This document shows positions 8,586 to 16,379 of a DNA stretch of 64,000 bases, piece after piece. Source of the stretch: DAIMZI01 sp036734025 (lineage in GTDB: Bacteria; Pseudomonadota; Alphaproteobacteria; Rhizobiales; Rhodomicrobiaceae); NCBI GenBank assembly GCA_036734025.1, contig DAIMZI010000004.1:62001-126000 (forward strand), in the 5' to 3' direction. How positions within the stretch are numbered: position 1 is the first letter of the stretch; each line of letters opens with the position of its first letter. The notes under the pieces were generated by a model that saw nothing but the letters and a program-made list of their open reading frames with translations, did not search any database and was not told where the DNA came from. The position numbers were made by a program, and so were the translations under genes.

Positions 8586-9770
8586 TCATGACCCTAATCC
8601 CAGAGTGCGCGCCGCCGCCGAAATCTTCGCAAGCGCATCATTGTCCTCATGGAACTGCTCCTGCGCCGAAGCTAGCGCCCTGAGCGCATCGTCGTGCTGG
8701 CCAAGAACCGTGTAGGCCCGCATCAGCCTGAGCCACCCGTCAAGATCGTTGCCATTTTCAGAAAGCCGCTTGGCCAGCCCGGCAACCATCTGTTCGATCA
8801 TGGCGCTGCGGTCTTGCTCGCTCATCTGGGCTGCCGCAGCGACTTGTTCAGATGTCGGCGCGGGCCCCTGTGCCTCCGGCTGCGCTGCTTCAGGCGCGCT
8901 TGTCGTTGCGGTCTCGGCCTTGCCCTGCTCTCTCACACGTATTTCTAGCATGGCAAGACGCGCACCGACCATGGGGCGCCAGGACGCATCTGGCGGCGCC
9001 ATTTCCAGCAAAGTTCGATAATTGGCCATAGCATCGGCGAACCGACCATCCTGCTCATTCGCCATGCCAAGCCAGAACCGGGCCTTGGAAAGGGTGGGAT
9101 CCAGCGCAAGAGCACGCCCGAAAGCCATGCGTGCCCGCTCGCTGACGATGCCGCCATTGGTCATCAGCATGGCCTCGCCAAGCCCCTCGAGCCGCTCCGG
9201 GCTCTCGCCCTGAAAGCGCAGTGCCTGGGAATAGGCATAGACCGCGTCGTCGAAACGCTGGAGCCGCAGATAAACAGGCGCAATCACATCCCAACCCGCG
9301 CCGTCGCTCGGATTTTCGCGCAGGCGCTCTTCCACCTGGGCGACAAGGCCGGCAATCTGCCTGCCTTCCTCGGGTTCGCTCAATCTGCTGGCATAGGGCA
9401 GTTCGGGCATCTCCGGTGAACCCAACGCGAGATAGGTCGAGAGCGCGATTGCAGGAACCAGCATACTCACGACCGCGATGGCAAGATTGCGCTGGCCGGC
9501 GACTGTCGAGATCTGGGCTGTCGAAGCCTTGCGTTCGCTTTCTGCTGCCCGCAGCAAGCGGCGCGAAACTTCGATCCGCGCCGCCTCGGCTTCTGCGCCA
9601 GACAATATCCCGCGCGACTGGTCATGCTCGATTTCGCTCAACTGAGCCCTGAAGATCTCGCTCTCGGATGGGGCGGCGGTGAAGTCTTCAGACTGCGCAC
9701 GTGAAAGGGGTCGCGCTATGAAGGCAATCGCGGCCGCGGTGAGACCTGCCATAATGATCCAGAGATACAT
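8586..9770 (-). CDS. ccmI: Cytochrome c biogenesis protein CcmI (CycH), TPR protein
   Basis: A 394-residue apocytochrome c chaperone. It begins with a membrane segment (MYLWIIMAGLTAAAIAF). A cytoplasmic loop (about 25-90) containing a leucine-rich amphipathic helix follows, then a second membrane segment (about 96-115). The rest is periplasmic TPR repeats (about 150-390), for example WDVIAPVYLRLQRFDDAVYAYSQA-type helices. It is first in the ccmIEFH operon, with 91 bp before ccmE. It delivers apocytochromes to the CcmFH ligation complex. Confidence 0.93.
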   Translation of the reverse strand: MYLWIIMAGLTAAAIAFIARPLSRAQSEDFTAAPSESEIFRAQLSEIEHDQSRGILSGAEAEAARIEVSRRLLRAAESERKASTAQISTVAGQRNLAIAVVSMLVPAIALSTYLALGSPEMPELPYASRLSEPEEGRQIAGLVAQVEERLRENPSDGAGWDVIAPVYLRLQRFDDAVYAYSQALRFQGESPERLEGLGEAMLMTNGGIVSERARMAFGRALALDPTLSKARFWLGMANEQDGRFADAMANYRTLLEMAPPDASWRPMVGARLAMLEIRVREQGKAETATTSAPEAAQPEAQGPAPTSEQVAAAAQMSEQDRSAMIEQMVAGLAKRLSENGNDLDGWLRLMRAYTVLGQHDDALRALASAQEQFHEDNDALAKISAAARTLGLGS

Positions 9771-10013
9771 GAGCCGCCCGTATGGGAAAACTTTGATCCG
9801 TTACTCGGAATTGGGATGGCTTGCCGACCGCACAATAGGCACGCGACGGCAAGCCGCATGTTGCACAAAGTTTACACATCGGCCTGACCAGTCTCAAGTA
9901 CTCTCGGTGGCGCACATCATGTTTCAAGCGAACGTGTCGCCCTCAAAATCTCATGCGGCCTGGCATGAGCCAGCACGGCAAAGTGTCCTCAGGCCGGCGC
10001 TTTCCAGCCTGGC

Positions 10014-10469
10014 TCAGCCGACGCTGCGCCAGCGCCCATCATCACCGCGGCAAGATTGCCCCCGCAGGATATCGGGTTCGCCATCAATATAGATCTTGTG
10101 CTCATATTCGCGGCAGCGCCGACCGTCCCGCTCAAACTCGCGCTGCATCACCACTTCGCCTCTGTGGCCTGAACGCGGGTTTTCCCATTCATGACGACGT
10201 CCAAGCTCTTCTTCTTCCAGCGCGGCATATTCAGCTTCCATGGCCGCGCGGCGATCTTCTTCATCAAGCTTGCGGCCGATTTCGCTACCGACAATACCGC
10301 CGATCACAGCGCCGGCTGCGGTCGCAAACACTCTCCCGGTGCCTTTGCCCACCTGGTTGCCAACGATCGCACCTGTGACTGCGCCAATAAGCGCGCCCGA
10401 CTCCTGGCGAGACGCACAGCCGGCAAGGGCAAGTGCTATGACAAGCGCAAGGATTGAAAAAATCTTCAT
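10014..10469 (-). CDS. Glycine-zipper outer-membrane lipoprotein (17 kDa antigen-like)
   Basis: A 151-residue lipoprotein. The signal peptide ends in a lipobox LAGC at residues 15-18. Residues 25-62 are a glycine zipper (GALIGAVTGAIVGNQVGKG and AGAVIGGIVGSEIG), the signature of the 17 kDa surface antigen family. A charged helix (about 65-95) and a C-terminal segment with two Cys (RRCREYEH and GQSCRGDDGRW) follow. The domain order matches Rickettsia 17 kDa antigen and related alphaproteobacterial lipoproteins, but the molecular role is unknown. It is downstream of the PhoP/PhoQ-like pair on the same strand (140 bp gap). Confidence 0.85.
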   Translation of the reverse strand: MKIFSILALVIALALAGCASRQESGALIGAVTGAIVGNQVGKGTGRVFATAAGAVIGGIVGSEIGRKLDEEDRRAAMEAEYAALEEEELGRRHEWENPRSGHRGEVVMQREFERDGRRCREYEHKIYIDGEPDILRGQSCRGDDGRWRSVG

Positions 10470-10609
10470 CTATCCCCCGATCAGGCCTGGAACCGTACAG
10501 CATTGATATGCTTTGCATTATACCCGGCACGGCAAATGTGGGCGCGGGCTCAATGCCATACGTTGGCGAAAGATCACGATTTGTTCGTGATGACGCGAAA
10601 CCTTGATGG

Positions 10610-12037
10610 CTATAATCTGGCGTTTTTGCGACGAGCTTCCGGAATTTCAACACATGGAAGTATCAGCTTCGCACGAATTCCGCCAAGCGGCCCGTTCTCG
10701 ATCATGAACTGCCCCTTGTAGAGCGCCGATAGATCCGCCACGATCGACAGGCCGAGGCCGGACCCGGGCTTGTCTTCATCCAGGCGCCGGCCACGCTTGA
10801 CGACGACGCTGCGCATTTCCTCTGACAGACCGGGTCCATCGTCATCAACCGCTATCTCCAGGAATTCCCCGCTGCAGTTTGCTGGCGTTTCGATCTTTCG
10901 CGCCTCGACATGAACCTTGCTGCCAGCCCATTTGCAGGCATTGTCCAGCAGGTTGCCGACCATCTCCTGAAGGTCCTGCTTCTCGCCCTGAAAGCGCAAG
11001 TGTTTGGGGCATTCAGAGGTCATGTTCAGTTCGCGATGATCGTAGATCTTTTCCAGCGCGGCGCACATGCTGGCAACGACCGGCTCCAGCGGCGTGGCCC
11101 GGCCGACGACCCCGGCGCTCGCGGCCATGCGTGCGCGGTCGAGATGGTGGGTGATCTGTTGGCGCATGATCTCGGATTGCTCGCTGACCTTCAGCGCGAA
11201 TTCATCACTGCGGTCGCGGGCTTCGTTGGTAATGACGCTCAGGGGGGTTTTCAGGGCATGGGCCAGGTTGCCCACATGGGTGCGGGAGCGCTCGATGATG
11301 TCCTGATTGGATTGAATGAGCCGGTTCAGCTCGTCTTGTAGCGGGCGGATTTCGGTAGGCATGCTGCCTTCGAGACGTTCAGCATCGCCCGAGCGGATGG
11401 CGGCCAGGCCTTCGCGAAGATAAGCCAGAGGCCGCAGGCCATAGCGCACCTGAAATATTGTTGCCAGCAGAAGCCCGGAACTCAGCACGATGAACGAGGC
11501 GATGAGCATGGTCGTGAAGCTCCAGACCGCCTCGTCGATCTCCGCAGCGTCTCCCGCAACCGCGAATGTGAAGACCCGATCCTCAGGATCCTCAAGAAAG
11601 ACAATATCGCGAGTTACCATCCGCAGAACCTGACCTTCGGGTCCGCCCACATAAATCCTCGTGATATCGGGATCGGGCTGATCGGCGTCCTCGCTGCCAT
11701 TCGGCATTGCAAGGGTTTCAGAAACGAGTGAGGCGGATTTCTGCACTGGCTCCGCCCCCTGACGCGCAGGCTGGATTTGCCAGTACCAGCCCGAGGCCGG
11801 CAGCGCAAACAGCGGTTCGCCCAACGTGGCCGGGGCTTCGAGCACGAAGCCGAGATTTTCATCTGGAGCGCTCGCGGCAATCAGATATTGCAGATAGTAA
11901 TTGAGGCGGACATCGAAGCTGGTCTCGACCGCGCCGCGATAAAGCGAGATGAGCGCGAATGCGGTTACCGGCACGATCAGCAACAGCCATGCGGCCGCTG
12001 CGATGAACAGACGTAAGGCGAGCGAGTTACGCTGCAT
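10610..12037 (-). CDS. PhoQ-like sensor histidine kinase
   Basis: A 475-residue membrane sensor kinase. Transmembrane segments at about 8-30 and 178-200 enclose a periplasmic sensor domain of about 145 residues. A HAMP-like linker (about 205-250) leads to the HisKA domain with the phospho-acceptor in LAHALKTPLSVI (about residue 262). The HATPase_c domain follows, with N box NLLDNACKWA, G1 DDDGPGLS and G2 GSGLGLSIV. It overlaps the response regulator gene by 11 bp, so the two are co-translated. The stimulus is not readable from sequence; PhoQ-type kinases sense cations or envelope damage. Confidence 0.93.
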   Translation of the reverse strand: MQRNSLALRLFIAAAAWLLLIVPVTAFALISLYRGAVETSFDVRLNYYLQYLIAASAPDENLGFVLEAPATLGEPLFALPASGWYWQIQPARQGAEPVQKSASLVSETLAMPNGSEDADQPDPDITRIYVGGPEGQVLRMVTRDIVFLEDPEDRVFTFAVAGDAAEIDEAVWSFTTMLIASFIVLSSGLLLATIFQVRYGLRPLAYLREGLAAIRSGDAERLEGSMPTEIRPLQDELNRLIQSNQDIIERSRTHVGNLAHALKTPLSVITNEARDRSDEFALKVSEQSEIMRQQITHHLDRARMAASAGVVGRATPLEPVVASMCAALEKIYDHRELNMTSECPKHLRFQGEKQDLQEMVGNLLDNACKWAGSKVHVEARKIETPANCSGEFLEIAVDDDGPGLSEEMRSVVVKRGRRLDEDKPGSGLGLSIVADLSALYKGQFMIENGPLGGIRAKLILPCVEIPEARRKNARL

Positions 12038-12698
12038 CTTGGCCGTTGGACAGGCGATAGCCCAGCCCTCTGACCGTCTCGATCACATTGGCGGGGATTT
12101 TCTTGCGCAGGCGACCGACGAATACCTCGATCGTATTTGAGTCGCGGTCGAAATCCTGCTCATAGAGATGCTCGACCAGTTCCATACGCGGGACCACCCG
12201 TCCGCGATGATGCATCAGGTAACTGAGCAGGCGAAATTCGAGCGAGGTCAGGCGAACCGGCGTACCGTTGCACGTGACGCGCGCCGAGCGCGTATCGAGG
12301 CGCAAGGGGCCGCACTCGATCTCGGAGCTGGCAAGGCCGGCGTGACGGCGCAGCAGGGCACGCACCCGCGCCAGCATCTCCTCCATGTGGAACGGCTTGG
12401 CGACATAATCATCGGCGCCGGCGTCCATGCCTGCGACCTTGTCGCTCCAGCGATCGCGGGCCGTGAGGATGAGCACGGGCATATCGCGACCCTCGCGACG
12501 CCAGCGCTCGAGAATGCTCAAACCGTCAAGCTTGGGCAGCCCCAGATCGAGGATGACGGCATCATAAGGTTCGGTATCGCCGAGGAAATGTCCTTCCTCG
12601 CCGTCGAAGGCGATATCGACCGCATAGCCGGCATGACCGAGTGCTGCACGAATCTGGCGGTTGAGATCAGCATCATCTTCAACGACGAGCACACGCAT
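12027..12698 (-). CDS. PhoP-like OmpR-family response regulator
   Basis: A 223-residue response regulator. The receiver domain shows VVEDD, the phospho-acceptor in DAVILDLGLPKLDG and DDYVAKPF. The winged helix has RLTSLEFRLLSYLMHH, SNTIEVFVGRLRKKI and VRGLGYRL. The ATG at 12698 is chosen because GAGGAAG lies just upstream of it; an upstream ATG at 12713 would add five residues and places the ribosome-binding site inside the gene. Its 3' end overlaps the kinase start. The pair lies between a small secreted PepSY-like protein upstream and a glycine-zipper lipoprotein downstream. Confidence 0.94.
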   Translation of the reverse strand: MRVLVVEDDADLNRQIRAALGHAGYAVDIAFDGEEGHFLGDTEPYDAVILDLGLPKLDGLSILERWRREGRDMPVLILTARDRWSDKVAGMDAGADDYVAKPFHMEEMLARVRALLRRHAGLASSEIECGPLRLDTRSARVTCNGTPVRLTSLEFRLLSYLMHHRGRVVPRMELVEHLYEQDFDRDSNTIEVFVGRLRKKIPANVIETVRGLGYRLSNGQDAA

Positions 12699-12799
12699 AT
12701 CTTCCTCACCCAAATGCTGCTGCCGCCGCGGTTATTGGCTGTTCCAGGATGCAGATCCGGTCCGCGTGGGCGTGGTCGAGCCAGAGAGTAAATCGGCTT

Positions 12800-13087
12800 T
12801 CAGTTTGCCTCGACCCTCAATTTGACCCTTACCGAATGCCCGCCTTCTTCTCTCAGAGCCACGACATTGAAGTAAGCCGAGGCGCCGGAACCACATAACT
12901 CTACGCGCACAATGCGCGCCTCGCCAAGCTTTTGACGAACCTCATCACGGATTTGACTGTATGACTTATAGCCGGATTTTGACCATGATGAGGTGCATGC
13001 CTGTGCAAGTGCCCAGTCGGACAGGCCAGCCGGAGCCACGGCCGTCACGGCTATCACGATCAGCACGGATGTCAAAAACCTCGTCAT
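12800..13087 (-). CDS. Small secreted PepSY-like protein
   Basis: A 95-residue protein with a signal peptide (about 1-29, ending WALAQA). The mature part is about 65 residues and contains two cysteines (ACTSSW and ELCGSG). Its arrangement of an amphipathic helix (QIRDEVRQKLGEARI) followed by beta strands (RVELCGSG, AYFNVVALRE, SVRVKLRVEAN) resembles a single PepSY unit. PepSY genes often precede PhoPQ-like pairs in Alphaproteobacteria. It is 101 bp upstream of the regulator on the same strand. The function as a periplasmic modulator is inferred. Primary similarity to PepSY is weak. Confidence 0.6.
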   Translation of the reverse strand: MTRFLTSVLIVIAVTAVAPAGLSDWALAQACTSSWSKSGYKSYSQIRDEVRQKLGEARIVRVELCGSGASAYFNVVALREEGGHSVRVKLRVEAN

Positions 13088-13160
13088 CGCTCACACACCA
13101 GCATTGCCTTGCTATTCAGGCTAGCAATCTATCGGCGGGCGTGTGAACTTCAAATGAACA

Positions 13161-13640
13161 TCATGAGCTCAGGAACAATTTGCCACTGCCGCCATTGCGA
13201 CGAAAGAATAACAGTGCCCCGATCAGGGCGGTCGGCTCCCATGCCCGGTCCAGTTGCGAAGCATGTTCGTGATGCTGCGCGCGGCTGGCGCCGTTGGTTG
13301 GATCAGGCAGCAGCCCCTCCCACACCAGACGGACATAGGCTGCAATCAGATCGCGCTTCACGGTGCCCGACCCGTTCGCAGCCGAAACCGACGCCACCTT
13401 GTATTGGCTGTGCTGATGGACCCCGTTTGCATGGTCCCGCATGCCTATATCTTCGAGCAATTCGTCGCATACATACCTTACCAGATCACGCGAGGCACCA
13501 GCGTTACCGCGCAACTCGCCAATGCGATTGCGCATGGTCCAGGCCAGACAAATCACCTCACCCGCGATCTCGCACCGGCTTACGCGACCAATAGTCGTTA
13601 CAAAAAGATCAAGCTCCTCCGCTTCTGGAAACTGGCCCAC
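13161..13640 (-). CDS. SleB-like cell-wall hydrolase (divergent), distal gene of GTA lysis region
   Basis: About 159 residues. The C-terminal half resembles the Hydrolase_2/SleB family: a tryptophan-containing helix AYVRLVWEG, then DPTNGASRAQHH and a final TALIGALLFFR, the family's DPTxGA...H...IG..FYR pattern. The N-terminal part (TIGRVSRCEIAG, VICLAWTMRNRI) aligns with the TIYGEARGE...AWVMLNR catalytic helix, but the first Glu appears replaced by Val. The GTG at 13640 is chosen because AGGAG lies six bases before it; ATG at 13658 is the alternative. No signal peptide is visible. It may be a phage-type muralytic enzyme or an inactive relative. Confidence 0.5.
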   Translation of the reverse strand: MGQFPEAEELDLFVTTIGRVSRCEIAGEVICLAWTMRNRIGELRGNAGASRDLVRYVCDELLEDIGMRDHANGVHQHSQYKVASVSAANGSGTVKRDLIAAYVRLVWEGLLPDPTNGASRAQHHEHASQLDRAWEPTALIGALLFFRRNGGSGKLFLSS

Positions 13641-13658
13641 GCTATACTCCTGACACAT

Positions 13659-13992
13659 ATGCTTGTACGAATTGTAGCGATTACAAGGAAAACCAGACTA
13701 GGTTCGTTTATTGGAGCCGTCAACTAGGTTGATGGGGTTCATTTTCACAGGTTCAGGTTGTTGGGCGCACAATTCGTCGTGCAGTTCGACGCGATGCCAT
13801 TTCCATTGCCTTCGAAGAGCTCGAAATTGCGTTAATTTTGCGCGCTCCAAACAAATTTTGCACTGCAAAAACATTGCGCAGAATTCGAACATTTACGTAT
13901 ACAAAGCAGATTGGCGGCCAAACGAGAAATTTTTGTTGCCTGGCCGCCACAGTTTTCTGTCACTTTTCCGCGCCGCTTCACCTGATCCGTGA
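13659..13992. other. Intergenic stretch with two short inverted repeats
   Basis: No convincing gene in 334 bp. Base composition is more AT-rich than the surroundings. Two short inverted repeats are visible: TTCGA-AGAGC-TCGAA at 13811-13825 and TTTTGCA-C-TGCAAAA at 13856-13870. They could be operators or promoter elements for the downstream SleB-like gene on the minus strand, but neither matches a regulator site that I can name. Confidence 0.35.
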
Positions 13993-14181
13993 TCAGCGGC
14001 ACAACGCGTCATACGATGCATTGTGACGGCGGATCTGTCTGACCGTCTCTGGCGTGTCCTTGCGCGAATAGCTTATCGCTTCATAGGCAAGACAGGATGT
14101 GTCAGTCCCGCCGATGGGGGTCATCGTCTGGCAGCCGGTCATCGCGCACAGCGTCGCGAGCAGCACGAGCCTTGCGAACAC
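13993..14181 (-). CDS. Rz1-like small lipoprotein (outer-membrane spanin candidate)
   Basis: A 62-residue protein with a short hydrophobic leader (MFARLVLLATLCAMTGC) and a lipobox-like Cys17. The body (CLAYEAISYSRKDTPETVRQ, then IRRHNASYDALC) matches the recurring phage pattern of PI..S.kDT..TV.qi..HNa.y.alC, seen in small phage lipoproteins encoded at the end of lysis cassettes. The start is GTG at 14181 with GGAG upstream. Its first 80 bp overlap, in another frame, the end of the coiled-coil protein at 14102-14314, the classical Rz/Rz1 arrangement. Role as o-spanin is inferred. Confidence 0.6.
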   Translation of the reverse strand: MFARLVLLATLCAMTGCQTMTPIGGTDTSCLAYEAISYSRKDTPETVRQIRRHNASYDALCR

Positions 14182-14314
14182 GTTGAACTTGCTCCGTCAA
14201 ATAGCGGGCCATGGCCTGCGCCTCACCCGCGCGGCGCTGTGCACTGTTGCGCAACAACGTCATAAGGGTTTCGATCGCGCGCGCGATGGCCAGGATGATC
14301 TGCGCAATTGTCAT
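14102..14314 (-). CDS. Small membrane/coiled-coil protein (Rz-like, inner-membrane spanin candidate)
   Basis: About 70 residues. An N-terminal hydrophobic helix (MTIAQIILAIARAIETLMTLL) is followed by a highly charged helix (QRRAGEAQAMARYLTEQ, VQRVRKARAARDAVRDD) likely to form a coiled coil and an Asp/Arg/His tail. That is the topology of a short i-spanin. The gene overlaps the Rz1-like lipoprotein out of frame. The start at 14314 is chosen because the hydrophobic segment begins there; a GTG at 14356 would add 14 residues. The hydrophobic stretch contains Arg and Glu, so membrane insertion is not certain. Confidence 0.5.
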   Translation of the reverse strand: MTIAQIILAIARAIETLMTLLRNSAQRRAGEAQAMARYLTEQVQRVRKARAARDAVRDDRLPDDDPHRRD

Positions 14315-14369
14315 CGCCAAACCGCCAGTCTGGCCGGTTTTTCCATGAGATCGCACATTCCTGCCGAAC

Positions 14370-14582
14370 TCACTTGGCCTTTGGCTCCTTCGCGGAAGAC
14401 GCGTTCAGATCGACAAGCGGATCCTTCATGAAGATCGCGACTGCACCGGCAACCGATGCCACCGCGCCAAAGATCTGGTTCCATTCGCTCTCTCCAAATC
14501 CGAATACGCCAAGGCCAGCAAGAAAGGCGGCGATACCGGCAAAGGTTGACGGTTCGCGAAGCCGCTCTAGAAAAAATTGCAT
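14370..14582 (-). CDS. Small holin-like membrane protein
   Basis: A 70-residue protein with two hydrophobic segments (about 14-30 and 38-52) separated by a short loop with Glu residues (GFGESEWNQ), and a charged tail ending KEPKAK. Size, topology and position directly after the endolysin gene fit a class II-type holin. The N-terminal MQFFLERLREPST recalls small holin-like proteins of alphaproteobacterial phages. The ATG at 14582 has GAGG seven bases upstream. No enzymatic motif. Confidence 0.6.
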   Translation of the reverse strand: MQFFLERLREPSTFAGIAAFLAGLGVFGFGESEWNQIFGAVASVAGAVAIFMKDPLVDLNASSAKEPKAK

Positions 14583-14634
14583 GTGATGTCCTCGTGTTGA
14601 TTAGGGGATGGTAGAGGGCTGGCGCTCAGGCCCT

Positions 14635-15249
14635 TCAGGCTGTTTCAACGCCAGCCGGGAGCTTGCCGCCACTGCTGAGCGGCAGGCTTTGATTGTCTGC
14701 CGGCAAGCCTTGTGGGCCAGCCTTTGCCTGAGCCTCCAGCATCAGCCTCAACGCCTCGCCGTGCACCGACATGAGACGGCGTGACCAGCCAAGGCCGAAA
14801 GTGCCGAAAAGGCGGGTCAGACCGCCATAGGCCCGCATGCGCCGCGCCATGAATTCGCTCAGCAGGGATAAGGGATCAGCGCGCTTTGCCGCCGTCAGTG
14901 TGATCGGACCGATGATCCCGTCTGCTCTGACGCCAAGGGCCTGCTGCAGCAAACGGCGGGCGCGCGCAACACCCTGGTTGACGCCACAGTCGAACAAAGC
15001 GAGATCCAGCCCGACAGGCATCACATCGCAGGCCAGCTCGTCCCAGTAATTGCGGCGATAGATCGTGCCTGCGGTCTTCATGTCGAGCGCGCGCACCTCC
15101 GCCTTGCTGACGGACCGACCAAGGGCCTGTTCGAGCGTGCGCCTGGTGATGCCGAGATTGGTGGCGCCTCCAGGATCGAGCGGGTGATCGACATAGCCGC
15201 CTTCATGTTTGAGGACATGCGCAAGCGCATGCTTGAATGTGGATTTCAA
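14635..15249 (-). CDS. GH108 family endolysin (lysozyme-like muramidase)
   Basis: A 204-residue phage-type muralytic enzyme. Residues about 10-95 are the glycoside hydrolase family 108 domain with the catalytic Glu in KHEGGYVDHPLDPGGATNLG. Residues about 97-180 are the PG_binding_3 domain (LFDCGVNQGVARARRLLQQA, GIIGPITLTAAK). The start is TTG at 15249: AGGAG lies seven bases upstream and the GH108 fold begins there. A longer frame to 15390 would run through the intrinsic terminator. The Rhodobacter capsulatus GTA endolysin is, to my knowledge, of the same family but encoded away from its structural cluster. Confidence 0.9.
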   Translation of the reverse strand: MKSTFKHALAHVLKHEGGYVDHPLDPGGATNLGITRRTLEQALGRSVSKAEVRALDMKTAGTIYRRNYWDELACDVMPVGLDLALFDCGVNQGVARARRLLQQALGVRADGIIGPITLTAAKRADPLSLLSEFMARRMRAYGGLTRLFGTFGLGWSRRLMSVHGEALRLMLEAQAKAGPQGLPADNQSLPLSSGGKLPAGVETA

Positions 15250-15260
15250 AGCCTGTCTCC

Positions 15261-15289
15261 TAAAAAAAAGAAACCGCCCGAAGGGGCGG
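15261..15289 (-). terminator. Intrinsic terminator before the endolysin gene
   Basis: Reading the minus strand, CCGCCC-CTTC-GGGCGG (15274-15289) is followed by TTTCTTTTTTTT (15261-15272). The stem is GC-rich with a stable tetraloop. It lies between the small holin-like gene ending at 15320 and the endolysin start at 15249, so it would reduce read-through from the structural operon into the lysis genes. Confidence 0.85.
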
Positions 15290-15319
15290 CTGGTCTCGAC
15301 ACGCACATGGTCCAGCGCA

Positions 15320-15526
15320 TCATTTGTCTTTGCGCTCGCGCCTTTCGCGGTGCTTGTAGGCCGACCATAGGCGCGATCCCGCAAGGGCAAGACCGATGAG
15401 CAGCGATGCGGTCGTCAGCAACTGATTGATCTGGGCAAGCCAGGGGCCCCATGCCGGGGCGGTGATCAGGCTGCCCGCTAGAAGCGAGTCCGGCACCTGG
15501 TCGGGGATATCTTTGCGGTAAGGCAT
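15320..15526 (-). CDS. Small membrane protein, holin-like, after the tail genes
   Basis: A 68-residue protein. A polar N-terminus (MPYRKDIPDQVPDS) leads to a hydrophobic segment around residues 16-26 and a clearer one around 33-47 (QLLTTASLLIGLALAGSRLW), then a strongly basic tail (YKHRERRERKDK). This is a common layout for phage holin-type or tail-adjacent membrane proteins. The ATG at 15526 has AGGAG five bases upstream, which decides the start over 15568. It follows the DUF2793 gene by 41 bp and is followed by an intrinsic terminator. Confidence 0.6.
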   Translation of the reverse strand: MPYRKDIPDQVPDSLLAGSLITAPAWGPWLAQINQLLTTASLLIGLALAGSRLWSAYKHRERRERKDK

Positions 15527-15567
15527 CTTGCTCCTGTGTGATCCTTTGCAGACGATACGCCTGTTCA

Positions 15568-16371
15568 TCAGCTCACCGTCACGCCATCTCGAATGCGCCG
15601 CCAGTTGGCGCCATCGGCATAGGCGGCTGTTGCTCCGCCAGCTTCGTCATGGACCCAGATCAGGGCGCCGGCGGTGTCTGCGCCTGGCAGGGCGGTTACC
15701 GAATAGGGCTTGAGCGCGAGCGGCTGCTCAAACCGGCATTCACCGCTGGCGCGCTCGATGCGAAAGCTTTCATGGAAGGTCGAGCCATCGGGACTGACCT
15801 TGAAGACGAAATCATCACCGCCAACCGTCCCGATTTCCGCACGCGCGGAAAAGCCGGTCTGAAAGATCAGCGCAGCGGTATCGGCGGGATCCTGCTTGTT
15901 GATGTTGACCCGCACATCATCAAGCGCGCGGTTGAACAGCACTCCCGGGCTCGACACGCTGAGCCGGTTGGTCGCATCGGCCGTGGCATTGACGCCGAGC
16001 AGTCCGCCCGAGAGCGGATTGGCGCTTTCGACCGCAGCCGCGCTGCGCCAGTCGGCCCCGTCCCAGACCAGCAGCGACTGTTCATCTGCGACCCACACAA
16101 GCCAGCCTTCACGCGGAGCGAAAAAGGCCCATGCGCCATCCTGCCAGGCGGCGATGTTGAGGTCCTTGCCGGCCCATGCGCCGGATGCGCCCGAAGCCGC
16201 AAGATACCGCTCGCCATCGGCCGGAGCGCCGGGCGGCTCGCTCAGATCGCGGTCGAGCACGGAAAGCTGCACGATCACATCGAGCGCTCTGATCGCCTCG
16301 TTGTGGGTCACGTGCTTTTGCGCCTGCGCCGCCGCAATATACGGCAGTGCCAGATTGGTCGAACTTGTCAT
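15568..16371 (-). CDS. DUF2793 phage/GTA protein
   Basis: A 267-residue protein. The N-terminal half is the DUF2793 domain, recognised by LALPYIAAAQAQKHVTHNEA, the repeated W-D-G segments (AWQDGAWAFFAPREGWLVWV and LLVWDGADW) and DGERYLAA. The C-terminal half (about 150-260) resembles the beta-rich part attached to DUF2793 in phage and GTA loci. It is located 8 bp after the megatron gene, its usual neighbourhood. It probably forms part of the tail tip or a fibre; no enzymatic activity is suggested. Confidence 0.85.
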   Translation of the reverse strand: MTSSTNLALPYIAAAQAQKHVTHNEAIRALDVIVQLSVLDRDLSEPPGAPADGERYLAASGASGAWAGKDLNIAAWQDGAWAFFAPREGWLVWVADEQSLLVWDGADWRSAAAVESANPLSGGLLGVNATADATNRLSVSSPGVLFNRALDDVRVNINKQDPADTAALIFQTGFSARAEIGTVGGDDFVFKVSPDGSTFHESFRIERASGECRFEQPLALKPYSVTALPGADTAGALIWVHDEAGGATAAYADGANWRRIRDGVTVS

Positions 16372-16379
16372 CTTTGCTC

